Assembly (NCBI GenBank): GCA_004102805.1
Contig: SCEG01000033.1
Coordinates: 1-34,767 of the forward strand
Reading direction: 5' to 3'
DNA: 34,767 nucleotides
Source of the DNA: Muribaculaceae bacterium Isolate-002 (NCI)
GTDB lineage: Bacteria > Bacteroidota > Bacteroidia > Bacteroidales > Muribaculaceae
The first letter of the stretch is position 1; each line of letters opens with the position of its first letter. The notes below the pieces were generated by a model, which saw only the letters and a list, made by a program, of their open reading frames with translations, made no database searches and was not told where the DNA came from. Shown piece after piece: positions 7,083 to 15,872 of the stretch. The translations under genes and the position numbers were made by a program.

Positions 7083-7549
7083 ATGCCAACAACAACTACC
7101 CATTCTTCTCAGTCATCTGAAATGACTGGTATGTCTAATCCTATGGAAAATTCCATCTTCGCCGACACTCAGCCTGTGGCTGAAGAGGTAGCAACCGCTA
7201 CCATCAAACCGGCACGTCCGACTGCCAAACAGCGCAGGAGCGAACTCGAAGATTACCGCACCGCTTTCTTTGCCCCGATTAAACTCGGCAAGGACAACAA
7301 GCATCAGGTAGCAATCAGAAACTTCTCGTGCCAATGAGAGCAGAGCCAAGCTCGCTTGAGCTATGCCGAGTGCAGCCGAGAATGGCGGAACGCAATGAGA
7401 CGTTTGACCGTGTCTAACGCACTGCCCGATTCTTCGGCGGCCACGGTTATAGCGTCAGCAACTTTGTCGAGCACATCATCAATGAGCATCTCGACAATAA
7501 CGCCGCCAACTATGAAGGCTGGTTCACCCTAATCAGTAAATCGTTCTGA
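7083..7549 (+). pseudogene. DUF3408-like mobilization-associated protein, frameshifted
   Basis: The open N-terminal part (84 codons to 7337) has a Thr/Ser-rich start and then RRSELEDYRTAFFAPIKLGK and KHQV, the usual lead-in of DUF3408 proteins. The characteristic C-terminal part is found downstream in another frame: RTARFFGGHGYSVSNFVEHI, then INEHLDNN, ending at TGA 7547-7549. That second frame also contains a TAA at 7415-7417. At least one frameshift and one nonsense mutation therefore separate the halves. DUF3408 proteins are common in Bacteroides transfer and mobilization loci and may be ribbon-helix-helix-like DNA binders. This copy is most likely dead. Confidence 0.7.
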
Positions 7550-7734
7550 CCACTGCCCCAAGGCAGTGAAAATGGCGAAGCCATCGGCAACGCCGGTATC
7601 CGGATATTCTGTAAGGAACAGGAGGATAGCAAGGTAGTGGCAATGTAAACATTTCCGACCTTGCATCCTCCGTTACCGGGCGGCTGGAGTCCGTTCCCGA
7701 TGGTCACAATGTCGAATCTCAAAATCCCAAGACA
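7550..7734. other. Intergenic segment before mobC; possible transfer-origin region
   Basis: No gene is evident. It opens with a perfect 7-bp hairpin CACTGCC-CCAA-GGCAGTG (7551-7568) directly after the DUF3408-like stop. It lies just upstream of the MobC-like and relaxase genes, the usual place of an oriT in small mobilizable elements. No nic site can be assigned by eye. Confidence 0.3.
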
Positions 7735-8043
7735 ATGACATTCACAAGAAGAAAGAAAGCTCCTCCGGGAGCAACCGAGAAGTCTGGCAAGTCATACGTT
7801 GTCAGTGTCAGGCTCAATGAAGAACAGTATCAGGCCGTGCAGGAGAACTGTCGAAAATCCGGTAGAAAGATGTCAGACTTCTGGCGCCACGCTCTGCTCA
7901 ACGCCAATGTTACGGCAGTAGCCACACCCGATGACATGGCGATTCTACGTCAGATCGGGAGCATGGCGAACAATCTGAATCAGCTTGCGAAGAAGGCAAA
8001 CGAAGCGGGATTCAAGCTCGTGGAGTGTCTCTCAAAGGTCTGA
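7735..8043 (+). CDS. MobC/MobB-like relaxosome accessory protein with frameshifted end
   Basis: The N-terminal two thirds are typical of plasmid mobilization relaxosome proteins of the ribbon-helix-helix class: VVSVRLNEEQYQAVQENCRK, SGRKMSDFWRHALL, then RQIGSMANNLNQLAKKANEA. Such proteins bind oriT and help the relaxase. After GFKL the frame runs into a premature TGA (8041-8043). In another frame the coding sense continues (GVSLKGLSKEIKTLYTRLSY ... DWKHN) to TAA at 8097-8099, overlapping the relaxase start as expected for translational coupling. A single-base change near 8005-8025 explains this. The retained part carries the DNA-binding domain. Confidence 0.7.
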   Translation: MTFTRRKKAPPGATEKSGKSYVVSVRLNEEQYQAVQENCRKSGRKMSDFWRHALLNANVTAVATPDDMAILRQIGSMANNLNQLAKKANEAGFKLVECLSKV

Positions 8044-8079
8044 GCAAAGAGATAAAAACTCTTTATACACGGCTGTCGT

Positions 8080-9084
8080 ATGATTGGAAGCATAACTAAA
8101 GGAAGTTGCTTTTCCGGCTGCGTGGAGTATGCACTTGCGCTAAAAGAGAAAAATAAGGAGGCGCGTCTGCTCTATTCAGAGGGTCTGTTCACCGACACAC
8201 CGAAAGATATTATCGACGGTTTTGAGTGTCAGCGACATCTCAACAGCAGGGTTCAGCACTGGTGCGGACACATCTCTTTGTCCTATTCTCCTAAAGACGC
8301 CGAGCGCATGGACGATGATTTTATGGTGAAACTTGCGCTGGAATACATGGATAAAATGGGGATAAAAAACACCCAGTTTATCATTGTCCGGCATCTTGAC
8401 TCATCGACGAAGTCGCTTTGCTCTGCAAAGAACGTGCATCCGCACTGTCACATCGTCTATAACCGGGTGGATAATGACGGTAAATGTGTAAGCGACAGTT
8501 TCGAATATTACCGCAACAACGAAATCTGCGACGAGATGAAACAAAAGTACGATCTGACCTATGGTGAGAACAAAGACCAAGTGAAAACTGAGCGTCTTAA
8601 AGGACGACCGAAGACCCGTCAGGAAATTTATCTCGCCGTTCAAACCGCCAAGAAATCGGCAAAAGACTGGACCACTTTTCAGCGAGAACTCGCCCAGAAA
8701 GGCATTACCGTCAGGAAGAAATTCCGACGTGGTTCTACCGAAGTCGATGGTCTTTCCTACTTCAAGGACGGACAAAAGTTCAAGGCATCGCAGGTTGACC
8801 GCAACGGCAGATGCTCCTACGATGTCATCTGCAAGGCACTCGACCGGAATAAAAGCCGACAGTCCCAGCCGACATCGCCCTCGCCCAAACCGATGCGACA
8901 GCAGCCTAAACAGGAACCAAGCGCAGTCGGCAAAGTGCTTGAAGCCGGAGCCGATCTTACCGAGGGTCTCGGCAACGCACTCGGCGGTATCTTCCAAGTC
9001 GGACCTGCCTATGACCCGGAAGAAGAGGCATTCATCAACGAGATGAAACGCCGCCAAAAGAGAAAAAGAGGCAGAAGTGTGTAA
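8080..9084 (+). CDS. Relaxase/mobilization nuclease (MobA-like, HUH family)
   Basis: The 334-residue protein begins MIGSITKGSCFSGCVEYAL, the usual start of Bacteroides-type relaxases, then GHISLSYSPKDAERM (about 64-78), NTQFIIVRHLD (about 96-106) and the metal-binding HPHCHIVYNRVDNDGK (about 118-133), followed by RLKGRPKTRQEIYLAV. It would nick oriT and lead strand transfer using a conjugation apparatus supplied in trans. About ten extra residues (SSTKSLCSAKNV) sit between RHLD and HPHCH, where relatives usually go almost directly to HPH. The C-terminus (about 250-334) is a low-complexity, basic/Pro/Gln-rich tail, shorter than the helicase or primase domains of large relaxases. Confidence 0.85.
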   Translation: MIGSITKGSCFSGCVEYALALKEKNKEARLLYSEGLFTDTPKDIIDGFECQRHLNSRVQHWCGHISLSYSPKDAERMDDDFMVKLALEYMDKMGIKNTQFIIVRHLDSSTKSLCSAKNVHPHCHIVYNRVDNDGKCVSDSFEYYRNNEICDEMKQKYDLTYGENKDQVKTERLKGRPKTRQEIYLAVQTAKKSAKDWTTFQRELAQKGITVRKKFRRGSTEVDGLSYFKDGQKFKASQVDRNGRCSYDVICKALDRNKSRQSQPTSPSPKPMRQQPKQEPSAVGKVLEAGADLTEGLGNALGGIFQVGPAYDPEEEAFINEMKRRQKRKRGRSV

Positions 9085-9103
9085 TTTCAAAAACAGAAAA
9101 AGC

Positions 9104-9862
9104 ATGAAAGAAAATCCTGAAAATTTCTCGGAGAATATTCTCCAGAACATCGCTGATGACCTCAGCACAATCAACGGAACCTGTACCGAAATCAAGGAGT
9201 CGCAACTCAACTGCGCCACCGCCGATGACCTCCAAGAGTATGCCGAAAAAGTAGAGAACATACTCCAAGAGGGAGTAATCCCAGCTGTCAATAAGGTGAA
9301 CGAACTGATAAAGAATCCGCCAACCTATAATATCGAGATGAAGACAGACGGACTGGCAGAAAACCTCAAAAACGGGCTTTCCGAAGCAGTCAAAGCAGAC
9401 CTCTACGAAAGCGTTGACAAGGTGATTAAGGACGGTATCAGCTCAACATACGCTCAATCGGTAAGCTATCTGAAGAATGCCGTCAATGATATCCGTTACG
9501 AAGTGACCCGTATAATCAGCGGCCACTGGTGGCTGGTAATGCCAAAATGGGCAAAAATCACGGCTATCGTATCAATCTTCGCAGCCATAGGATTCGCCAT
9601 AGGATTCTTCTACATGGTATCAGAGAATCAGAAACACCAGAAAGTTGAATGGCTCTATCGTTATGAGCGCATGAGCTACAATGCTGAAGGTATCCGCGAC
9701 ATGATGTTGCGCGAAGAAGCGATGATGGTTGGCTCCAAGCAGGAACAGGATAGCATCAAGGCTTTGACCGTCCGGCTTGAACGCCGCAAACGTGCCGACC
9801 GGACCCACGTCTATTTCCGCCCTTCCGATTCATGGACACCGGAATCAAAATCAATCTGGTAA
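9104..9862 (+). CDS. Single-pass membrane protein of the mobilization operon
   Basis: The 252-residue product (ATG at 9104, shortly after the relaxase stop; a GTG start at 9077 would overlap it) has a long charged, coiled-coil-prone N-terminal region, then one transmembrane segment near residues 152-172 (ITAIVSIFAAIGFAIGFFYM) and a shorter charged C-terminal part ending in TPESKSIW. It has the layout of accessory membrane proteins placed after relaxase genes in Bacteroides mobilizable elements, perhaps linking the relaxosome to a coupling protein. That role is inferred from position; the family was not identified. Confidence 0.65.
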   Translation: MKENPENFSENILQNIADDLSTINGTCTEIKESQLNCATADDLQEYAEKVENILQEGVIPAVNKVNELIKNPPTYNIEMKTDGLAENLKNGLSEAVKADLYESVDKVIKDGISSTYAQSVSYLKNAVNDIRYEVTRIISGHWWLVMPKWAKITAIVSIFAAIGFAIGFFYMVSENQKHQKVEWLYRYERMSYNAEGIRDMMLREEAMMVGSKQEQDSIKALTVRLERRKRADRTHVYFRPSDSWTPESKSIW

Positions 9863-9961
9863 GCATGAAAGTTAACCGACTTTTGAATCTCGCAATCGAA
9901 GCAAATGCTTCTATCCATTGCTCTTTATTCTACAATGTTTCACTCACAAAAAATCAAAAAA

Positions 9962-10465
9962 ATGACAGCACTCAACAATCTCATCTCTCGTGTGAAAAAC
10001 ATCTTCAGCCGTAAGGCTACCACCGTAACAGCCGCTTCCCCTGCAACAGAGCCGCCTACCAACCTCTCGGTCGTAAGCGACCCTCGGCTGAAAGCCGCAC
10101 TCGCCGACATCGAGAAATATCTCGCTGACAACTACGGCACACCGACGACGAAGCTGCAATATAAGGAGTACACCAACGAAGCCAGCATCGAATCTGAAGA
10201 CGCGACCTTTGCCGTGTCGCTCGTAATCCTGACAGCCGCGGAAGGTACCGCTTATCTACCCGACAATGTGATGATACTCGGCGGAGTCACATCAACCAAC
10301 GATGACGACTGGCTCACCGATGAACTCGGCAAATTCATCGTGTCCCTCAAAAAACTCGGTCGGACACACCGCATCCAACACCTCGCCCTCGCCTTCTCCA
10401 AAGAAAAGCCGGACCACTCGGCCACCGTCAAAGAAGCCGACGTCACCTGCATCCGCCTCTACTAA
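9962..10465 (+). CDS. Hypothetical cargo protein with a paralogous remnant at 25.2 kb
   Basis: From the ATG at 9962 the product is about 167 residues (an ATG at 9905 would add 19 residues unlike a typical start). It has a Ser/Thr/Ala/Pro-rich linker (about 20-40), then a conserved-looking domain with DPRLKAALADIEKYLADNYG, MILGGVTSTNDDDWLTDELG and RIQHLALAFSKEK. The family was not recognised. The last third is clearly related to the fragment at 25181-25453 (TSTNDVKWLGVELRKY, MQHLAFAFDKTE). Codon choice is notably C-rich like the relaxase gene. It ends just before a strong terminator, closing the mobilization block. Confidence 0.65.
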   Translation: MTALNNLISRVKNIFSRKATTVTAASPATEPPTNLSVVSDPRLKAALADIEKYLADNYGTPTTKLQYKEYTNEASIESEDATFAVSLVILTAAEGTAYLPDNVMILGGVTSTNDDDWLTDELGKFIVSLKKLGRTHRIQHLALAFSKEKPDHSATVKEADVTCIRLY

Positions 10466-10480
10466 ACCCCAATCCCACCC

Positions 10481-10516
10481 AACGCCCCGACAAGAAATTG
10501 CTCTTGTCGGGGCGTT
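10481..10516 (+). terminator. Strong intrinsic terminator-like hairpin
   Basis: A perfect 15-bp stem AACGCCCCGACAAGA (10481-10495) / TCTTGTCGGGGCGTT (10502-10516) closes a 6-base loop 15 bases after the stop of the preceding gene. A long poly-T tract is absent, as is often the case in Bacteroidales. A decayed relative is found at 25464-25512. Confidence 0.8.
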
Positions 10517-10541
10517 ACTTCAATGTTTCTGAGCATCGTTC

Positions 10542-10710
10542 ATTAACTTTGTCAACGATAGCCGAAGTCTCGAAAAAAATTCTTAACTTTGCATTCTAAA
10601 CTGCGCTTGCGCTGACAAAGACCAATCAATGTAAGAACATTTCTTATACATCATATAACGGAACTTCCTTGTAGTCGCACTAAGGTTTGGTCGCCTGTCA
10701 GCCTACATGG
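10542..10710 (+). promoter_or_regulatory. Conserved leader, copy A, upstream of the first C5 methyltransferase
   Basis: This 169-bp stretch aligns with 26127-26296 with about 12 differences by eye (around 93% identity), although the genes that follow are very different. It contains two -7-like boxes TAACTTTG (10544-10551 and 10584-10591), a GCGCTTGCGC motif, a palindrome TAAGAA-CAT-TTCTTA (10632-10646), a GGAACTTCC palindrome, and ends CAGCCTACATGG. If the second box is used, the message would have a 5' untranslated region of over 120 bases. It probably acts as promoter plus regulatory leader (operator or structured RNA). Confidence 0.75.
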
Positions 10711-10730
10711 GAGTTCTTTGTCGTTTAACC

Positions 10731-12107
10731 ATGAGTAAGACACTCAAATTCATAGACCTATTCGCAGGGCTTGGTGGCTTCCACCATGCCTTAGCCAAAC
10801 TTGGCTTGCGAAATGGTGAGGTGAATTTTGAGTGTGTGTTTGCTTCGGAGCTAAAGGAAGACCTACGCAAACTCTATAAAGCGAACTTTCCTGGTACCCC
10901 AATATACGGAGACATCACTCAAATTTTGCCTTCTCAAATACCTGCTCACGACATTTTGTGCGCAGGATTTCCTTGTCAACCTTTTAGCCAAGCCGGTAAT
11001 CGGCAAGGTTTCTTAGATAAGACTCGTGGAAACCTTTTCTATTACATATATGAAATAATACAGGAACACAGACCTCAGTATGTTTTTTTGGAAAATGTTG
11101 CAAATCTAAAAGGACATGACAATGGCAATACATGGGATACCATTCGCCGAATGCTTGAAGAACTCAGATACGAAGTTAAGGCTGAAATTATGTCTCCTCA
11201 TAATTACGGCATAGCTCAACATCGACGTCGAATTTATATTGTTTGTCGAAACCTTGATTATGGCGATTTGTCATATTTTGAATTCCCTAAAATTGACAGG
11301 AAATTCAAATGTGATATTAATAGGATTATAGATGCTTCTGATACAGATATTACCCCTCTTAAATCAGAAACCAAAAATCAACTTGCTATTTGGCAGGAAT
11401 TTTTGGATAAGACCATTGAGGCAGGAGACACTATACCACAATTTCCCATATGGGCGATGGAATTTGGTGCCACTTATGATTTTGAAAACGTTGCACCCGC
11501 ATTCCAATCTACCTCTCAATTACTGGGTAAAAAGGGAAAGCTCGGCAAGGAAATTACTGGCTCCACATTGGAAGAATGTTTGTCACAATTGCCAAACTAT
11601 TCTCAGACTGACCGAAGCGAAGTTTTCCCTAAATGGAAAATAAGATACATTCAACAAAACCGTGACTTTTATTATAAGCATAGGTCATGGCTCGATTCAT
11701 GGCTTCTTAAGGTTGCTAATTATGAAAACAGCCATCTAAAACTTGAATGGAATTGTGGGAAGGATTCTGAAGCTATTCTGTCTGATAAAATCATACAATT
11801 TCGAGCTTCGGGCATCCGAGTCAAGTTACCTACATTCTCGCCTGCGCTTAATCTTGTTGGTACACAGACCCCAATTTTCCCTTGGGTTCAATTACCATCG
11901 AAATTCGATGTGGACGGCAAGCCTCAATTTGGTCGTTATATGACTATTTCCGAAGCGGCAACTATACAAGGCATGAAAGAACTACTCGCGGGGTATAAAT
12001 CAACTGATTTTCCCCTAACTACCACGAGAATATTAGAAGCCCTCGGAAATGCCGTAAACGTAACTTTAGTTAAATATATCGCTAAACACATATTCGCTAA
12101 TGAATAA
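10731..12107 (+). CDS. C5-cytosine DNA methyltransferase of the MORC/Z1 restriction system
   Basis: The 458-residue enzyme has the ordered motifs of m5C methyltransferases: FIDLFAGLGGFH (7-18, motif I, SAM binding), AGFPCQPFSQAG (78-89, motif IV with catalytic Cys82), ENV (121-123, motif VI), QHRRRIYIV (163-171, motif VIII), a long target-recognition region, and LGNAVNV near the C-terminus (motif X). It should methylate the recognition sequence of the linked restriction machinery. The start at 10731 aligns with the family N-terminus; the in-frame ATG at 10707, inside the conserved leader, would add eight residues. Its end overlaps the next start by 8 bases, showing a coupled operon. The recognition sequence cannot be predicted. 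Confidence 0.93.
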   Translation: MSKTLKFIDLFAGLGGFHHALAKLGLRNGEVNFECVFASELKEDLRKLYKANFPGTPIYGDITQILPSQIPAHDILCAGFPCQPFSQAGNRQGFLDKTRGNLFYYIYEIIQEHRPQYVFLENVANLKGHDNGNTWDTIRRMLEELRYEVKAEIMSPHNYGIAQHRRRIYIVCRNLDYGDLSYFEFPKIDRKFKCDINRIIDASDTDITPLKSETKNQLAIWQEFLDKTIEAGDTIPQFPIWAMEFGATYDFENVAPAFQSTSQLLGKKGKLGKEITGSTLEECLSQLPNYSQTDRSEVFPKWKIRYIQQNRDFYYKHRSWLDSWLLKVANYENSHLKLEWNCGKDSEAILSDKIIQFRASGIRVKLPTFSPALNLVGTQTPIFPWVQLPSKFDVDGKPQFGRYMTISEAATIQGMKELLAGYKSTDFPLTTTRILEALGNAVNVTLVKYIAKHIFANE

Positions 12108-13677
12108 CAAGGTTTCAATCGCAACAACCCCATTAGTTTACCAAACCTTTCGTTATATCAGTAACAAGGTTTGGAATGCTTTGGCTGAATATGTCGACAA
12201 TTCAATTGCAAGTTTTCAGGCTCATCAAGATTTATTACAAAAAGTCAATCCGAACCATAAAGTTAGGGTTGACATAAATATTGACGTTGAAGCGGATTGT
12301 ATTCAAATTTGTGATAATGCTTTTGGCATTGATGCATTCAACTTTAATCGCGCTTTTGAACTTGCCAATATTCCATTAGACGCGAGCGGTCTAAATGAAT
12401 TTGGTATGGGTATGAAAGTATCTTCTATTTGGCTATCCAATCTTTGGACTGTCGAAACATCCGCATTTGGGGAATCGGTCAAGCGTCGCGTTGAATTTGA
12501 CCTTGAAAAAGTCATTCAAGATGAAATGCTTGACTTGGATGTGATTGAAGAACCTGAAATTGCGGATACTCATTACACCATAGTTACTCTACACAAATTA
12601 TCTCAAAATAAGCCCGGCAAAAGGCAACTTGCATCTATAAAGAAGCATATTGCCAGTATATACACCAAATTCATTCGGGATGGTCTTTTAGAGCTATATG
12701 TTAATGGCGAGTTAATGGAGCATCAACCGCTTAAGATATTAAAAGCACCATACTACAAAACTCCTAACGCCGAACCTATTGAATGGTTTAGACCGATTGA
12801 ATATACCTTTGAGAATAGCTACTACCGTTATTCAGTCAAAGGCTTTATCGCCATATTGGAAACTCAGTCTACTTCTACTGATAATGGCTTCTTACTTTTC
12901 CGTAGAGGCAGAGCCATAGACAGTAGCGGTGATGAAAAATACCGTCCTACTGTTTTAAGTGGAGAGGTTGGGTCGCCCCGATATAAACGCATATTTGGCG
13001 AACTTGAATTAGAGGGTTTTGAAGTTTCATTTAATAAGGGCACATTTCTTCAAGACGAAGACTTTGATATGTTTATCCAACTTCTCCGTGAAGAAATTGC
13101 CTCAAACAAAGAATTCGATATTTTTGGTCAGGCTCAGCACTATACGAAACCAATAGCACTGCCTACCAAGAAAACTATTGCCTCAAAATTCGGAAGCGCA
13201 TTCGGTTCGATTAATATTAATACTACATCCGAATCCTCAAATCAGACTTCCAATGCACATTCTTCTTCAGCATCTACGGTCTCGGAAAACAATCATGCAC
13301 CAATTCCTTCTGTTGAAGAACTTACAACCAATATTATAACAGATTCAACACCTCTCTATGATTCTGAAATTCCAATGACCGTTGACGGCTATTCTTTCAC
13401 AATTCGTTTAAGGGCCGTCAATGGTGAATCATCGCAGGGATTGTATTCTTTGGATGTTGACCCGGAAAATTCCGACCATTTTATCTCAACCCTCAATCTC
13501 AAGAATCCTTTTTTTGATACGTTTGCCAATCTTTTAAGTAAGGACGATGGAATCGTTCCTCTGGTTAAGGTCGTTCAAACAATGGTTTCTACTGAAATAA
13601 TGCTGGGTAAGCAAGGACAACATTCTGCTGCCCAATATTTCCGTTCTAAGTTTAATTCTTACTTTGGCCAATTCTAA
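12100..13677 (+). CDS. MORC/MutL-like GHKL ATPase of a restriction-modification system
   Basis: The 525-residue protein has the Bergerat ATP-binding fold: N-box ALAEYVDNS (28-36, Glu30, Asp33 and Asn34), G1 box DNAFGI (72-77) and G2 box GLNEFGMGMK (97-106). A following alpha/beta region (about 200-330) fits the S5-like domain seen in MutL and MORC proteins, then a Ser/Asn-rich linker (about 370-410) and a C-terminal domain that may dimerise. Prokaryotic MORC-like ATPases of this kind were described in R-M operons by Iyer, Abhiman and Aravind; they are thought to clamp or loop DNA and couple ATP use to cleavage. The neighbours here (methyltransferase, Z1, PD-(D/E)XK) match that description. 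Confidence 0.85.
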   Translation: MNNKVSIATTPLVYQTFRYISNKVWNALAEYVDNSIASFQAHQDLLQKVNPNHKVRVDINIDVEADCIQICDNAFGIDAFNFNRAFELANIPLDASGLNEFGMGMKVSSIWLSNLWTVETSAFGESVKRRVEFDLEKVIQDEMLDLDVIEEPEIADTHYTIVTLHKLSQNKPGKRQLASIKKHIASIYTKFIRDGLLELYVNGELMEHQPLKILKAPYYKTPNAEPIEWFRPIEYTFENSYYRYSVKGFIAILETQSTSTDNGFLLFRRGRAIDSSGDEKYRPTVLSGEVGSPRYKRIFGELELEGFEVSFNKGTFLQDEDFDMFIQLLREEIASNKEFDIFGQAQHYTKPIALPTKKTIASKFGSAFGSININTTSESSNQTSNAHSSSASTVSENNHAPIPSVEELTTNIITDSTPLYDSEIPMTVDGYSFTIRLRAVNGESSQGLYSLDVDPENSDHFISTLNLKNPFFDTFANLLSKDDGIVPLVKVVQTMVSTEIMLGKQGQHSAAQYFRSKFNSYFGQF

Positions 13678-15872
13678 TGAGTGAGACTATCTCCATATTA
13701 ACGGATGACCCCGTTGACTACCGACAAAGACTAATTGTCGGCACTCATACGGTTAAACTTGCCGAAGCCTTGCCCATCGAAGATGAAGCAAAGGCTATCG
13801 TCATTGACGAAGCAATGGATATACTCTCCCATTGTGTGCCACCGGGTATACATGATGATATCACTAATATTGCAGTAGGATATGTGCAAAGTGGTAAAAC
13901 CATGTCGTTTACCGTTCTTTCTGCCTTGGCTGCTGATAACGGATACCGTATCATCATCTACCTTACTGGTACCAAAACCAACCTGCAGGGCCAAACATAT
14001 CGGAGATTAAGAAATGATTTATTAGGAGGCAATCGATTTGGCGATTACAAAATCTTTGATGATAATCTCCGAAATTACCATATTGATATCAATAGGGTTA
14101 AGAATTTCATTGATTTGGGAGATTGTGTTTTATTATTCCCTATATTAAAACACTATCAACATATTTCTGAATTAGCAGATATTTTCGGTTCAGTTTCGAT
14201 TAAATCAAAACTGAACGAATTAGGCGTTCTGATTATTGATGACGAAGCGGACCAATCAAGTTTCAATACTTATGCTCGGAAAAATTCTCAATCTGACGAT
14301 TGGGAAGAAGATGAGTTTAGCAAGACCTATGCAAGCATATTGAAACTTAAGAGCGTATTTCCCTCTCATTCGTATGTGCAGTATACTGCTACACCGCAGG
14401 CTGCATTCCTAATCAGTAATCAGGATATACTCTCTCCGAAATTCCATACTGTACTTACGCCTGGCAAGGGTTATACAGGTGGTAAATTCTTCTTCAAGAA
14501 TGAAACGATGGAACTTGTTAAGACTATTCCCGATGAAGAAGTTTACCATTACCAAAGAAACCCACTTACTGACTGCCCACAATCCTTATTAAACTCATTA
14601 CGAGAGTTTATAGTGAGCGTAGCAGTCAAGGTTTGTATTCGAGAAGACATATCTTTTCTTACCATGATGATACATCCTGACGGATTGTGTGCATCTAACG
14701 AAAAGTTTGCTGATTGGGTAGACGGAAACCTCGCATCTTGGAGAGATATTCTCAATGCGTCTTCAAATGATTTTGCGCGACGATTATTAGTTGATGATTT
14801 TCGACGTGCGTATGAAGAAATTACCAGATATGTTTCATTACCTCCATCATTTGATGAGATAATGAACGTACTTAATAGAGTCCTTCTATTTACCCACGTC
14901 CACCTTATTCAAAGTATATCGTCCCAATTTAGCTCCATCCAACCGGAAACCGAGATAGATTGGGAGGAAGACATTGCGCATATCCTTATTGGTGCAGATA
15001 TGCTCAACCGCGGATTCACAGTTGAACACTTGTCTATGACTTATATGCCTCGTTCAACTAAAGGCCGTGCAACTGCTGATACAATTGAACAGCGTTGCCG
15101 TTTCTTCGGCTATAAGATGAAATATGCAGATGTCTGCCGCGTTTATCTTCCGCAAAAAAGTATTCAAGAATATAACGATTATGTTGACCATGAAGAAGTA
15201 CTCCGTAGTACTTTGCGCCAATGTTCTTCTCTTAAAGAACTTTCGTTACATTCTATGCAGATTGCCAACACTTTAAATCCAACTCGTACAAACATTTTAT
15301 CTAAGAAACTCATTCGTTCGCGCCTATTCGGTTGGCGTCAAATGATTTCTGTTGATTATATATCACACAATAACAAGGTCGTTTCCCAATTTTTAGAATC
15401 TCTTAGCTCTCGTTGGAACTATTGTCATACTTATGAGAAACCGATGCAAAACCACCGATATGCGGACGTTTCGATTGATGAGTTCCTGAACTTCTTCTCA
15501 AACATCAAATATATAGATGTGCCTAATATTACTCGCAAAATTGTCACCATCCAATATTTGACATCACTACGTGAAACAGGACACTCGCATATTCGTATTT
15601 ATGAAATTGCATTTGGTGCGGGAGCTCGTTCCCGTAGCCTAACTAACGGCAAGTTCGCTCAACTATTTCAGGGTAATAGCCCAGACTGGTCTTATCCCGG
15701 CGATAGAGATTTCAAATCTAACGACATGTTAAGTGTGCAGATACATCACCTCAAAATTACTAATGAGGTGTCTATCCATTTAGCAAACAAAGAATTATAC
15801 AATCTTGCAATCTACTATCCTGAGATTGAAGATTATGTCTCACTTGAAGAACAAGATGACGATGAGGATTAA
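13677..15872 (+). CDS. Z1-domain helicase-like ATPase
   Basis: The 731-residue protein shows superfamily-2-like motor motifs: Walker A GYVQSGKT (68-75), Walker B LIIDDEADQSS (185-195), YTATPQA (236-242, motif III-like) and, in the second half, ILIGADMLNRGF and the arginine-finger motif IEQRCRFFGYK (about 468-478). The region between and after these is the Z1 domain, associated with R-M operons containing a MORC-like ATPase. It probably translocates on or remodels DNA for the nuclease. Its start overlaps the upstream stop as TAATG, and it overlaps the PD-(D/E)XK gene by 11 bases, so the subunits are probably made in fixed ratio. Confidence 0.9.
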   Translation: MSETISILTDDPVDYRQRLIVGTHTVKLAEALPIEDEAKAIVIDEAMDILSHCVPPGIHDDITNIAVGYVQSGKTMSFTVLSALAADNGYRIIIYLTGTKTNLQGQTYRRLRNDLLGGNRFGDYKIFDDNLRNYHIDINRVKNFIDLGDCVLLFPILKHYQHISELADIFGSVSIKSKLNELGVLIIDDEADQSSFNTYARKNSQSDDWEEDEFSKTYASILKLKSVFPSHSYVQYTATPQAAFLISNQDILSPKFHTVLTPGKGYTGGKFFFKNETMELVKTIPDEEVYHYQRNPLTDCPQSLLNSLREFIVSVAVKVCIREDISFLTMMIHPDGLCASNEKFADWVDGNLASWRDILNASSNDFARRLLVDDFRRAYEEITRYVSLPPSFDEIMNVLNRVLLFTHVHLIQSISSQFSSIQPETEIDWEEDIAHILIGADMLNRGFTVEHLSMTYMPRSTKGRATADTIEQRCRFFGYKMKYADVCRVYLPQKSIQEYNDYVDHEEVLRSTLRQCSSLKELSLHSMQIANTLNPTRTNILSKKLIRSRLFGWRQMISVDYISHNNKVVSQFLESLSSRWNYCHTYEKPMQNHRYADVSIDEFLNFFSNIKYIDVPNITRKIVTIQYLTSLRETGHSHIRIYEIAFGAGARSRSLTNGKFAQLFQGNSPDWSYPGDRDFKSNDMLSVQIHHLKITNEVSIHLANKELYNLAIYYPEIEDYVSLEEQDDDED

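Noticed and set aside
8401..9291. Long open frame on the minus strand (296 codons) under the relaxase gene
   Set aside because: It is antisense to well-supported relaxase motifs, has a composition typical of a reverse-frame shadow (runs of Leu, Phe, Ser and Val) and no recognisable domain.
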